This document shows, one piece after another, positions 1-8,884 of a DNA stretch of 17,091 nt. The stretch is from the NCBI GenBank assembly GCA_004151065.3, contig NWUY0300000471.1, forward strand, positions 9,488 through 26,578, written 5' to 3'. A program made the position numbers and the translations under genes. The stretch is from Larix sibirica (taxonomy: Eukaryota; Streptophyta; Pinopsida; Pinales; Pinaceae). How positions within the stretch are numbered: position 1 is the stretch's first letter; each line of letters starts with the position of its first letter. The notes under the pieces were generated by a model, which did not search any database, had not been told where the DNA came from, and worked only from the letters and a program-made list of their open reading frames with translations.

Positions 1-2
1 AA

Positions 3-1253
3 ATTTCTATGAAGCAGCGTGAAGGTTTTACATTGGAAGGAGAAAATGAGCTAGTCTAAAAGCTCAAGGAATCTCTCTAGGGTCTACAACAATCACACAC
101 GATGTGGTATCAAAAATTTGATATGTATATCCAACATCTAGTGTTTGTGAGAAATAAGGTTGATCATTGTGTTTATGGGAAGAAAGTCAATGGTCATTTC
201 ATATATGTAGTTTTGTATGTCGACAACATGTTGTTGGTCGGAAATAACATGGATTTGATTAAGGAGGTAAAATTACAGCTATCCTCCAAGTTCGACATGA
301 AGGATCTCGGTGTAGCAAATTTCATTCTTGGAATGGAAATAAAGAGAAATCGAGCATGTAGAATACTTTGATTAAGTCAGAGAAAATATGTTGAGACAAT
401 TCTGAAACGTTTCAACATGTAGGAGTGTAGACCAGTCAAGGTCCCTGTTCCTGTGTGAGTTAAACTATATATTGAACAATGTCCTAAGACACAGGAAGAC
501 ATAGAGTACATGTCACATGTGCCCTATGCTAGTGTTATAGGTAGTCTATGTATGTTATGGTTTGTACTCTATCGGATATCACTAGTGTTACAGGTAGTCT
601 ATGTATGTTATGGTCTATACTCTATCGGATATTGCCAGTGCAGTGGGAGTCTTGAACATGTACATGTAAACACCTAGAAAAGAGCATTATACCACAATCA
701 AGAGAGTATTCGGGTACATGCATGGCACAATGTATGTTTCCCTCTGTTATGAAGGGGGGCTGGGAATACCAAGGAAACCAATGTATATGAAATTCTCGAT
801 TATGATTAGGATGGAGATCTCAGCTGCAGACAATTGACCAATGGATAAGTGTTCAAGTTATTTAGCGGAGCAGTTAGTTGGATGAGTAGGAGGAAGTCGG
901 TTGTTGTGTTGTCGATTACTAAGGCTAAATACATGGCAACTACTCATGCACGTAAGGAGGTTGTTTGGTTACAAATATTGTGTTCAGATGTTAGGTTTCG
1001 TTGGCACGTTGTTAGGTTGGATTGCGATAGTCAAAGTGCAATCTTATTGGCAAAGAACCTAACATATCATTCGAAGACAAAACATATTGATGTGTAGTAC
1101 CACTTTGTGAGGGAAATGGTGGAGAACCAGGAAGTTTTGCTAGAAAAGATATACAATGTGAAGAATGTTGCAGACTCATTAATCAAGTCGGTGAGTACCG
1201 AGAATTTTTCTTAGTGTAGGGAATCAATGGGATTGGCAACCCTACTTAAGTGA
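3..1253 (+). pseudogene. copia pol fragment: reverse transcriptase and RNase H, degenerate
   Basis: In life this C-terminal part of the polyprotein copies element RNA into DNA and removes the RNA strand in virus-like particles. The reading starts mid-RT at base 3 (ISMKQREGF) and keeps frame across two stops, one replacing the Tyr of the usual SLYGLKQ motif, into the open stretch 102-371. That stretch carries YVDNMLLVGN, where the second catalytic Asp of YVDD is Asn, followed by FDMKDLG and ILGMEIKR. Bases 372-720 hold LSQ-KYVE, RFNM, CPKTQEDIE and VPYASV with stops, frameshifts and a 53-bp duplication. RNase H is visible from about 800: a D-D-GD pattern with a stop in place of Trp, GAVSWMSRR, SITKAKYM (the usual catalytic Glu of TEAEYM is Lys), DCDSQSAI and SKTKHIDV. 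The reading ends ADSLIKSVSTENFS, stop, CRESMGL, with a final TGA at 1251-1253. The fragment is certainly a pseudogene, and the family call is firm. Confidence 0.93.
529..634 (+). repeat. 53-bp tandem duplication inside the copia RT
   Basis: Bases 529-579 and 582-632 match at 48 of 51 positions by eye, with a period of 53. All three differences are transitions. The unit encodes the segment around the usual YASAVGSLMYAM...RPDIA region, so the product would repeat it. Since 53 is not a multiple of three, the duplication alone shifts the frame. The second copy continues into the expected downstream sequence. It most likely arose by slippage or unequal exchange after the element died. Confidence 0.9.
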
Positions 1254-1293
1254 ACTAGAATTTTGAATCTTCTATTTATGCAAAGAAAACAAC

Positions 1294-1304
1294 AAGTGGG
1301 AGAA
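1294..1304 (+). promoter_or_regulatory. Polypurine tract of the copia element
   Basis: The purine-rich run AAGTGGGAGAA, with a single T, lies directly before the TGTTGGGAA start of the LTR and about 40 bases after the end of pol. In LTR retrotransposons the RNase-H-resistant purine tract at this place primes plus-strand DNA synthesis. Both the position and the sequence (GTGGGAGAATGTTGGG) are typical of plant copia elements. Confidence 0.8.
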
Positions 1305-1755
1305 TGTTGGGAATGTTATATTCTTTGCATGTAAATCGATGGGAAAAATTGATAGTCGACTAGAATTGGAGGTTGACAAATGGTGGAAGTGTGGTCGATT
1401 GGATGACCATAATAGTTAAATTTTTGGTCAAAGAAAAACAACTAGTTGACCCAGTTTCATTTTTCTCCTTAGCAACATATCTATTGGAAAGATAAACAAT
1501 ATGAACGATTTTTACGATATTTTGCTTGCCTAAATCCTTGAAAATATCCTTGTAGTGCCCTAATGCAACTTTTGAAAATCCTTATTGAGAGGTTTGAACA
1601 TGTGCCCTTATGTTAGTTGGCTCCCAAATTTTATTTGGCCCCCTTCTTGCTTACATATGACGATCAAAATGTCTTCGCTGCCTTCTTTCATCCATATCAT
1701 TATGATTTTTGCTCCCGTAGTAAGTGTGTCCTTTAACTATAGACTAGGCATATCT
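1305..1755 (+). mobile_element. 3' LTR of the copia element, first part
   Basis: This starts with TGTTGGGAA immediately after the purine tract, the standard LTR start. The sequence up to 1755 is non-coding and holds no other recognisable element. The LTR should end in a mirror of its start, but no such end occurs before the LINE tail at 1756. The matching end TTCCAACA is found at 8884, beyond the LINE. The start is well supported. The statement that the whole stretch to 1755 is LTR is inferred from the nesting model. Confidence 0.75.
1741..1755. repeat. Target-site duplication of the LINE, 3' side
   Basis: AGACTAGGCATATCT lies directly against the T-run that is the LINE's poly(A) on the other strand. 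It matches 8585-8599 at 14 of 15 bases, the last 11 exactly. A 15-bp duplication is in the usual size range for L1-type insertions. The single mismatch fits mutation since insertion. Confidence 0.72.
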
Positions 1756-1762
1756 TTTTTTT
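1756..1762 (-). other. Poly(A) remnant at the LINE 3' end
   Basis: A run of seven T on the + strand (eight counting 1755, shared with the target duplication) reads as a short A tail after the 3' UTR on the minus strand. LINEs of this type end in poly(A) next to the target duplication, as seen here. The shortness suggests an old or shrunken tail. Confidence 0.65.
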
Positions 1763-1994
1763 CCAGGAATAAAAACATATTTTCCATTCAAGTAGAACAA
1801 AAAATATGGTCCTTAGATGTTGAGGCACAAACATTTGAAAGTTGTTTGAAATTAAGGCTATAATCCCTCGTCAACCTACTACTATAAACTATATTTACAA
1901 GGGAAGCCCAAAACATAACATACTCATGATACGTATCGACTCCACCAAGTCAACGAAGAGTCCTTCAGGATTTATACAGTGTATAAAAAATCTA
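1763..1994 (-). other. 3' untranslated region of the LINE
   Basis: This is non-coding sequence between the end of the ORF2 RNase H reading (stop at 1995-1997) and the A tail. It holds T-rich stretches on the minus strand and no motif I can name. A forward reading frame at 1585-1863 crosses this segment and the LTR junction, and is a chance frame. Confidence 0.6.
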
Positions 1995-4900
1995 TCAGTA
2001 TTCATTTAGGTCACAGGTCCTCAAAGATACTTGTTGCCCCTCATTGAACTCATCAATAAACAATTGTCCAATGTCCAGTAATAAAGCTTTTTTGGATAGG
2101 GAATCTACAAATATGTTAAATTCTCAACAAACACAAGTAAAACTAATCGATTGGAACAAACCACTAATATCCTTCATATGCAAAGCGAGTTGACAAAGAC
2201 GTATACTATAAATCTAGAGCAATGTCCTTCTCAAACAACAAGCTTCAAAACGTAGTAATTGAATTTACCAACATTACTTGTCCCAACCCCTAGACTAGCC
2301 TCACTAATAAAATAATGACTCACCGAAAGATAAAGTAAATACCCAAGGCTACAAATATTCCCAGGCCCTTGGTAGGCCCCAATAAAAAAATATCCATGCC
2401 AACTCCTTATTCATAATTACCTCATTAAGAACATGAATAAGTTTGTATAGATAGGTTGGTTTGTAAAAAATAAATAGAGCAAATGTTTGTGTAGTGATCT
2501 TGAAAATAGGAATATGTTTCTCCTCGATAAGTATCGCATTCCATGCCAACCAAATGCCTCAATTAATTAGGTATGGAATAACATGAAACTTCTTAAGTTC
2601 TCTACGAGAAAAAAACCCAAGAAAATATCCATCCAATAAATATTTATTCCATATATTCCTCAATGCTAAATGTTGCTCAACCTCTTTATATACCTATCGA
2701 GTAAAAGGGAAAAAATAAAAAGATGATCATTGGTTTATTCATTACATCTACATAGTATACACATATCGGGACCGATTTTATTCCTCCTTTCTAACCTGTC
2801 CCAATTTAACACCTTATCGAAAACTAACTAGGGAAAGAGTACACTTTTAGGATGGGATGAAACCTTCCACAACTTTTTCCACCAATAGTATGAATCCAAT
2901 ATCAACAAAGCATCCAATGCAATGTACCCCATCTTAGTAGTATAATCCCGCCAACCTCATTGAAATCCCACACAATCTCATCAATGTAATCTTTCATTCT
3001 CGTGTGAGCCTTCCTAATCTCTGATATAAATTTGTCCCAACACAAATCCCACTCACCAACTAACCCAAAATCCCGAGCCTGAAGCCAACCTTGTCTCCAC
3101 AAATCAATAAACAAAGGATTAATGAATTTATCCAAATTACACCTACCTTGCTCTTGAAAATGCATAACCAAACCAGTTGGGAGGTAAACCTCTATGCCAC
3201 ACCCCATAATAGTATCAACTCCCACTCTAACCAAGTTACCCAAGCCCACCCTCCAGGTCAAAAATTGACCAATAATGGGAAAGGTAGGGTCAAAGCTTTC
3301 CACTTATTAGAGACATTTTGAATATTCTTCGTACACCTTGCAATCCAATCTAAAACAGCCTCTGGAGAAATATACTTTTCGATCAGGATTTTTCTACATA
3401 AACTGTCTCTAGTCAAAGTGACTTTGCTGCAAGTGCTTAGTTAAATAAGAAGATGTGTTTAATTCCCCATTCACCATGGTCCTTCAATGAAGCAATAACC
3501 TTATAGCTAGCTAGGTGTGAACCCTTGTAATCATAGGTTGCCTTCCAAAGATAGTTAAAACACACATTTCTTTATCTTATCTACACCTTTTGTATATGTT
3601 CCATAAGATGCCCGTATATAGGGTAACTTTCAATATAGACTTTATAAGGACCATTCTCCCCCTATGGGAATCCATCAATTACACCATAAGTTCACTCATT
3701 TTTTGATTCTAGAAACAACCACCACCAGTTAGCTTTCCCATAATTATTGGGTTTTAGCGTGCACCCTAGCTATTTAACACTAACATTGAAATCATGAATG
3801 AGAAATGGGAAATCCCTCTCCCATAAATGCCTTATGTGAGCACCCTCCTCGCGAATACACATAATAGACATAGCAACACTAACCTCCATACCTATGGTGA
3901 AGAAAAAGTGTTGTAATATTTCTTTGCACTATCTTCCTTCTTTCGTAAAACATAAACAACAGAGAGGGACATCACCCACAAATAAAAGATGATTTAATTG
4001 TTCTCTTCTCTCAATAGTAATACCCTACACCTTCTTTTGTCTCCTAGCATCAAGAATTGCCTTGTTGAGACCTTCTACAACCAATAAAAAGAGATAAGGG
4101 AACAAAGGAAACCCCTATTAGTCCCCTAGCAGGTCTAAAGAACTCGAATCTAGGTCCATTGATAAGGACAACAAATGGCGAGGATGTCACAAAATCCATG
4201 ATCCATTTAATCAAAGGAAGACTAAAGCCGATATCAATAAGCAACAATCTTAGATGTAGCTAGGATACACAATCATATGCTTTAGACTGGTCCAATTTGA
4301 TGACAACAACATGTAGGTGAGTTCTCTTAATGGCATGCAATCCCTCTTGAGCCATACCAATATCCTTATGTATCAATCTGCTCCTCAGAAAACCAAATCA
4401 TTCATAAGAAATAACCTTGGACAATAATGGCTTAATACAAACTACAATCACCTTAGAGGTAATCTTATATATGTAACTAGAAAGAGAGATTGGCCTAAAG
4501 TCTTTGAAAGAATCAAGATAGTCCACTTGAAGAATCAATGCCATAAAGGTGGAATTGATATTCCCTGACATCTTCCAAGGTAACCTAACCTCCTTAACAA
4601 CACATAATAAGTCATCACCAATAATATCAAAAAGTCAATAAAAAACTCCGTAGTCCACTCATTGGGTCTTGGGCTCTTATCTTTTTTAAAAGTGCTAAGT
4701 AATGACCATAGTTCATCCTTAGTCATTGGCCTGTAAAGGACAACATCATCTCCTCATCAAACAATTGTGGGAAGCAAGATACCATTTTCAACTTTTCATT
4801 CAAGTTTGTATGCATCGTCTACAAGTATATATCTTGGAAATGTTGAACCCATGAGCTGGCAAGTTCTCTAAAGCCTTGAACCCAATTACCATCCCTATCA

Positions 4901-6022
4901 TTCATTTTACAAATGTATTATGGTTCCTCGTTTATCTAGCAAAATTTTGAAAATATTTAGTGTTATGGTCCCCGAATGAGATCAGCAATGCCCTACTCTT
5001 GATCCACCATTCATTTTCTCTATCTAGTAATAATTTGTTCCTCTTTTGTTCTAGACTAGTAATCTTATCCCGCATGTCCTTGATAAAGGAACCAACAAAA
5101 ATAGCAGAATAAGTCAACTTGAATCCACATTCTACTTCCTTAAGTAAATGGTCCCACTTTTGATTTTGCTCTCGAGCCCACATATACACCTTTTCTTTGA
5201 GAAACCTTAATGAATGAGCAAACTGTGAACACGCATTACCAGTCGATGACTGTTTATTGTAGATCCTCATCAACAAACCAATAAGGGTTGTATTTAAAAG
5301 TTGCACTAGAATTGTTCCCAACATATCCTAATTCAAGAAATATCTGGAAATGGTCTGAGCATTAAACTTTGCCAACCCAAGTCTGATACCTCTCTACTTG
5401 TTGGTGAAGGTTATTATGAATAATGAGTCAATTAAGTCTTTTGGAGACCTCACTTGTACCCGATCAATTATTACCCTAGGTCAACCGAAGTTGGATAGGC
5501 TCCATGTTTACGCAACCTACCACTTCAAATTTATCAATAAAATAACGAGCTAGTCAATCTTCCCTGGCATAGATGCTCCATATTTTCTTAGGATTCAAGG
5601 CCAAATTTTGATCCCTAGCAATAATAAGATTATCCACCATAAAACGATGAAGATAAAACAATCATTCATAGAAAACTTGCTTACCCTCAAAGGGTCCGTA
5701 CATATTGAGCAAGGCCGGTGTGTAACCCAGACTTTTATTATGGACTACAATGCATAAACATGAGCACACGACAAAACAATCAACAAGAAGAAGACCACTA
5801 TTAAATATAGTAACGACACCACCCAAAAGAGCCCTCTGATTTCAAGGCTATGAAGGCCCAACCACTAAAAACCTTATGTATACCAATGACCAATGGATCC
5901 TCTTTCCCCATTGTCTCTTATATCAACAAAATGCCAAGTTCATCCAATTCCACAAGATTCCCAAGGGAGAGTTTTTTAGCTTGCCCTTACAGGCCCTTCA
6001 TATTGATTGACATGATCTTCAT
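1995..6022 (-). pseudogene. LINE ORF2: endonuclease, reverse transcriptase, zinc region, RNase H (degenerate)
   Basis: In active LINEs ORF2 nicks the target and copies the element RNA at the nick. The reading starts MKIMSINMKGL at 6022, the usual ORF2 start with the Trp of SWN lost. The apurinic-type endonuclease follows: ETMGKEDP near 5900, then DNLIIARDQN near 5600-5635, where functional copies have GDLN. Next comes KSRALLISFGDHNTKYF near 4960-5000. The RT begins with KKDKSPRPNEWTTEFF (about 4640-4690). Motif A is LDQSKAYDCV with Asp kept (4290-4292), then INGPRFEFFRP-RGL. The catalytic box FVGDV is at 3968-3982, with Gly for the first Asp. LGCTLKPNNYG, DHGEWGIK and ALAAKSL lead to the 2902-3303 connection region. 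A zf-RVT-like segment (KVLNWDRLERRN, CILC) lies near 2690-2830. RNase H traces end with VDSLSKKALLLDIG. Expected length is about 1340 residues. Frames change repeatedly, so this is a pseudogene. Confidence 0.93.
2000..2420 (-). pseudogene. RNase H domain at the C-terminus of LINE ORF2
   Basis: Plant L1 elements of several lineages carry an added RNase H after the zinc region, thought to degrade the RNA template. Here ELAWIFFYWGLPRAWEYL (about 2350-2410) aligns with the opening strand, normally FDGA with the first catalytic Asp. That Asp is Tyr here. A run of about 200 bases full of stops follows. Then FQSISFTCVC, stop, EFNIFVDSLSKKALLLDIG matches the closing segment with its conserved Asp (VDSLSK; usually ADSLSK or ADALSK). 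The domain call rests on these two ends and the spacing between them. Confidence 0.8.
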
Positions 6023-6854
6023 CAAGAGGCCACCTCAAGGGTTAAACCTATTGTAAGAACCCCATAAATAAGTCTTTGCTTACCTTAACAAACTTCCCCA
6101 ACTACCTTATCTTGTGCAAGTTTGATCATTGACTTTCAACCCACCTTAGAATTACTTGAATCCATATGATGATCATATCCCAACCTCCCAAAGACCCTTG
6201 TATCTTTGGAATTGGACCTAGGTCTCAAATGATAATGACCACCCCCATGAGGGGTCGTATTGTGACCACTATTAGTGAAATTAGGATGATTCTTATTATG
6301 TAGCATGGTATCAAAATTCACTAACAAAACCCATAGTGTAATTACCATCACCCACCCCCTCGTAGAGTGATCCAACAACATAGTCTCTTGAATATACGGG
6401 ATGAGGGTGTCTAGAACCACTGGTAGGTTGGCAAGTTTCCATAGTGGTAGGGCTATGTGATGCTAAGCATGTACCAGTGGAGTATCAATATAATTCTTAC
6501 CTGATAATTTGATGTTTAATTCTCCAACTAATCAATTAGGCTCCAATTTCTCTAGCTCCATCGATGAAATGTCATGGTCACAAACCATTGTTTTAGAAAT
6601 CTTAGTCCTAGCTTCCACAATCAAAGGAATCGACATGTCAACCACCACAAGATCTCGTGGAGATGACCCAAGCAGAGAGGTACCAAGTACACCTTTCAAG
6701 TATCACCAATAGGTAGGTTGGTTAAAGTCTCGTGAGCCATACGAACCCCGGGAGGGACTTGAAAACCTGCCTAAGTATTATTTACCCCAACCACCACCAC
6801 CAAACTTTTATGCCTCCAGGATTTATTCTAGAAATTCTTCTTGCAATCAGGCAA

Positions 6855-7453
6855 AACATGAACATAATGATGGCACCGAACACAACAAAATGGAACGTTG
6901 AGATAATACAAAGGTTGTGTATAAGACTTACCCTCGACCACCAACTACATTGATTCAAATAACTATTGGCGAACATCTATCTCATCCAATGTACATACCA
7001 CTGGACACAATAGGATGTTATGAAAGTTGTCATCCATTGTATGAATTTACCCAGGGTGTCCCCGATGTCCTTCAATCAATCTTCAATCTATAACTACACG
7101 GGAAATCATGGGAGCTTAACCCATATCAGTGTACTCACAATGAACTCTCCCCGAGCATTAACCATGGAATACCACAACTTGAGTGCCAATAAACTCATAT
7201 CCATGAGCAACCAACTTTTAATGATGTGAGGTGCATCATCCTTGCACCTACAAATAAATCATATCAATCCCTCGCCAATAAATGTACAATAGAGCCATAA
7301 CCCATCACTGGAGTACCCTCCTTCTGCATTTAAACATTCAATGAGGCCATGGAAACCCTACACCTACAAAATTTACCAACCAAAATTCGACCCTCCAGCC
7401 CTGTAATATGCCTCGCACTAATATCCTCGCCAACCACCAAAAGAATACCACCA
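6855..7453 (-). repeat. ORF1 tandem module, 3' copy (complete CCHC knuckle)
   Basis: About 600 bases align end to end with 7454-8036, for example the TGGCACCGAACACAACAAAA block at 6871 against the near-identical block at 7472, and CAATGAGGCCATGG against CAATGAAGCCATGA. By eye identity is roughly four fifths, with a few indels (the offset falls from 601 to about 583 along the unit). This copy keeps the whole C-x2-C-x4-H-x4-C knuckle and continues into the ORF1 tail, so it sits in the ancestral downstream position. Confidence 0.88.
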
Positions 7454-8036
7454 CTAACATGACCATAGTGATGGCACTGAACACAACAAAATAGAACATT
7501 GAGATAATCCAAAGGCTATGTATAAGACCTAACCCCGACCACCAACTCCATTTTTTCAAATAACCCTTGACGAACATTTATCTCAACCAAGATACATGCC
7601 ACCGAACATGATAGGTTGTTATGAAAGTTATGATCCATTGCAGTGAATTTACCCAGGGTGTCCTTGATATCCTTCAATCGATCTTCAATCCAAAACTCTA
7701 TGGGTCAACGTGGTAGCTTAACCCATATCGACACATTGGCAACATACAGGGAATTCCACAACTTAAGTGTTAATGAACTCATATCCATGAAGTAACAACT
7801 TTTAATGATTCGAAGTGCTTCGTCCTTGTACATGCAAATAAGGCCCATCCAATCCCTCACCATTAAATGTACAATAGGGTCATAACCCACCAATGGAGTC
7901 CACTCATTTTGCATCCGGACATTCAATGAAGCCATGAAAACCCTACACCGATAAAATATCAACTAGAGTTCAACCCTTTAGCTATGTGATTTGACTCACA
8001 CTAATATCCTCGCCAATCACCAAAAAAATACCACCA
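7454..8036 (-). repeat. ORF1 tandem module, 5' copy (knuckle cut at the breakpoint)
   Basis: This is the second member of the tandem pair. Both copies have the same right end (CGCCAA-CACCAAAA-AATACCACCA, ending at 7453 and 8036). On the minus strand it runs from VIGEDIS to CVQCHHYGHVS and then passes straight into GGILLVVGEDIS of the other copy. The junction falls inside the zinc knuckle and removes its last Cys. The frame stays open across the junction (7512-7330). Confidence 0.88.
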
Positions 8037-8584
8037 CCTCACGAGCGTATCACATTTTTCTTTTTCCTCCTCATTTGAGTTGTAGTCTCAAGGCATAGTC
8101 TATGACATTCATCAAGACAAATCCTTTCGCCAACAACTTCAAGGGAGGACTCACCAAAGCCTAATTCAACCTTGTTGTTTAGTACACAAAGCCATCTCTT
8201 GTGAGTAACTCCAAGTGAATTGATAATTCGTTGTTCACATGCCCTGTGCCCCTTCAAGTGATCTAATAAAGGTGACATGTGATCCCTTTTGGTACTTACA
8301 GAATGATCCGCTCGATCTTCCATACCCTCGAAATCGGTAATGTGTAGAGAGAGATTTGATAGGGGGCAAGACATGTCCCAACTCCCAAAACCTAAGTTAT
8401 TTTGCATCAAGGAATTTTTACCCACCAAGCCCCCCATGATGTTAGGAGAATCCACAAAGTCTTGTGACAAGGGAGGTGAGGTAAATATTTGATCCTTCGA
8501 GAGGGAATCCTCAGAGTAATCAACTAGTTAAACCTCCTCGTCCATGGAGTATTCATAAAACCTAACTGCCAAGTCCTCATCCGT

Positions 8585-8599
8585 AGAGTAGGCATATCT
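8585..8599. repeat. Target-site duplication of the LINE, 5' side
   Basis: AGAGTAGGCATATCT matches 1741-1755 at 14 of 15 bases and lies about 40 bases outside the first plausible ORF1 start, where the 5' copy of a target duplication would be expected. The LTR is inferred to resume at 8600. Confidence 0.7.
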
Positions 8600-8884
8600 A
8601 TGGCAACCAAGACATCATTGGAACTATGAAACTTTTCCTCTAGTTCTCATATCTCATGTTGTTGAAAACTTAAGTGCATATATTATTTTTATAATTTTTT
8701 GAGGTAAAATATCTTAGATAAAACAAAATAAATAAGGTAGTTTTAGTCCAGGAATGTTTGTATAGAGAGTACCTAGCGTTGAAAGGGTTTGGTTGGGAAA
8801 CTTGAATGAAAAATACAAACTCCTATGTTCGTATACAATATTATTGCTCACTATTTTCTAATTCTAATATCAATTGTTCCAACA
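8600..8884 (+). mobile_element. 3' LTR of the copia element, second part and end
   Basis: This is inferred to be the continuation of the LTR cut by the LINE. The last bases, CAATTGTTCCAACA, end at 8884 and give TTCCAACA, the mirror of the LTR start TGTTGGGAA with one extra G. The final 100 bases are T-rich and non-coding, as is common at copia LTR ends. Together with 1305-1755 the LTR would be about 736 bp, well within range for plant copia elements. The 5' LTR is outside the window, so this cannot be confirmed by pairing. Confidence 0.68.
8727..8732 (+). promoter_or_regulatory. Candidate polyadenylation signal in the LTR
   Basis: AATAAA lies in the second half of the inferred LTR, about 150 bases before its end, where the R/U5 region with the element's poly(A) signal would be expected. 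The hexamer is common in AT-rich DNA, so it is only suggestive. Confidence 0.3.

Larger units (their letters stand above)
6036..8545 (-). pseudogene. LINE ORF1: nucleic-acid-binding protein with duplicated DUF4283/CCHC module (degenerate)
   Basis: ORF1 of plant LINEs binds element RNA through a DUF4283-like domain and a CCHC zinc knuckle. On the minus strand, an acidic N-terminal stretch (MDEEV at 8545, SEDSLSKDQ) leads to the open segment 8470-8039, which I do not recognise. Then the module occurs twice. The 5' copy (8036-7454) has VIGEDIS, MVRDWMGLICMY, SIWVKLPR, PIEFWIEDRLKDI, CSVACILVEINV and PLDYLNVLFCCVQCHHYGHV. The 3' copy (7453-6855) repeats these and ends in a complete knuckle, CVRCHHYVHVLPDC. 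Downstream is a poorly conserved tail, including 6420-6136, with His- and Gly-rich patches. The 3' limit is uncertain because the frame is lost before ORF2. The ATG at 8545 is one possible start, and open sequence continues upstream in the same frame to about 8584. Stops and frameshifts are frequent. Confidence 0.82.
1756..8584 (-). mobile_element. L1-type plant LINE, near full length, inactive
   Basis: This is a non-LTR retrotransposon on the minus strand of about 6.8 kb. It has a nucleic-acid-binding ORF1, an ORF2 with endonuclease, reverse transcriptase, a zinc region and a plant-type C-terminal RNase H, a 3' UTR of about 230 bases and a short A tail. A 15-base candidate target duplication flanks it. 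The order and contents match plant L1-clade elements. The 5' end at 8584 rests on the duplication only. Faint coding-like sequence continues to about 8665 on the minus strand, so the boundary could be a little further out, or the element slightly 5' truncated. Both ORFs carry many stops and frameshifts. Confidence 0.9.
1..8884 (+). mobile_element. Ty1/copia LTR retrotransposon, 3' part, interrupted by a LINE
   Basis: The 3' portion of a copia element lies in the order pol (RT then RNase H), polypurine tract, 3' LTR. The RT-RNase H order next to the 3' LTR is shared with gypsy, but the protein matches copia: a YVDN box at the usual YVDD site, MKDLG, ILGMEI and SKTKHIDV. The 5' LTR, gag, protease and integrase lie beyond the left edge, so the 5-bp target duplication and LTR-LTR divergence cannot be checked here. 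I infer that the LTR was split by the LINE at 1756-8584, because TG...CA ends in mirror image (TGTTGGGAA at 1305, TTCCAACA ending at 8884) fall either side of it. Stops and frameshifts make the element non-autonomous. Its lineage within copia is not resolved. Confidence 0.85.

Noticed and set aside
1585-1863. 92-codon + strand open frame
   Set aside because: It crosses the inferred LTR-LINE junction and the LINE 3' UTR and has no motif, so it is a chance frame.
3091-3321. 76-codon + strand frame
   Set aside because: It lies opposite the clear LINE ORF2 connection region on the minus strand, so it is a shadow frame.
6782-6976. Minus-strand frame with a Trp run (WWWWLG)
   Set aside because: It is out of frame with the ORF1 zinc knuckle, which is read in the neighbouring frame, so the Trp run is an artefact of a GGT repeat.
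5850-7229. Several + strand frames of 67-73 codons
   Set aside because: All are antisense to LINE ORF1 and the ORF2 start and show no family motif.
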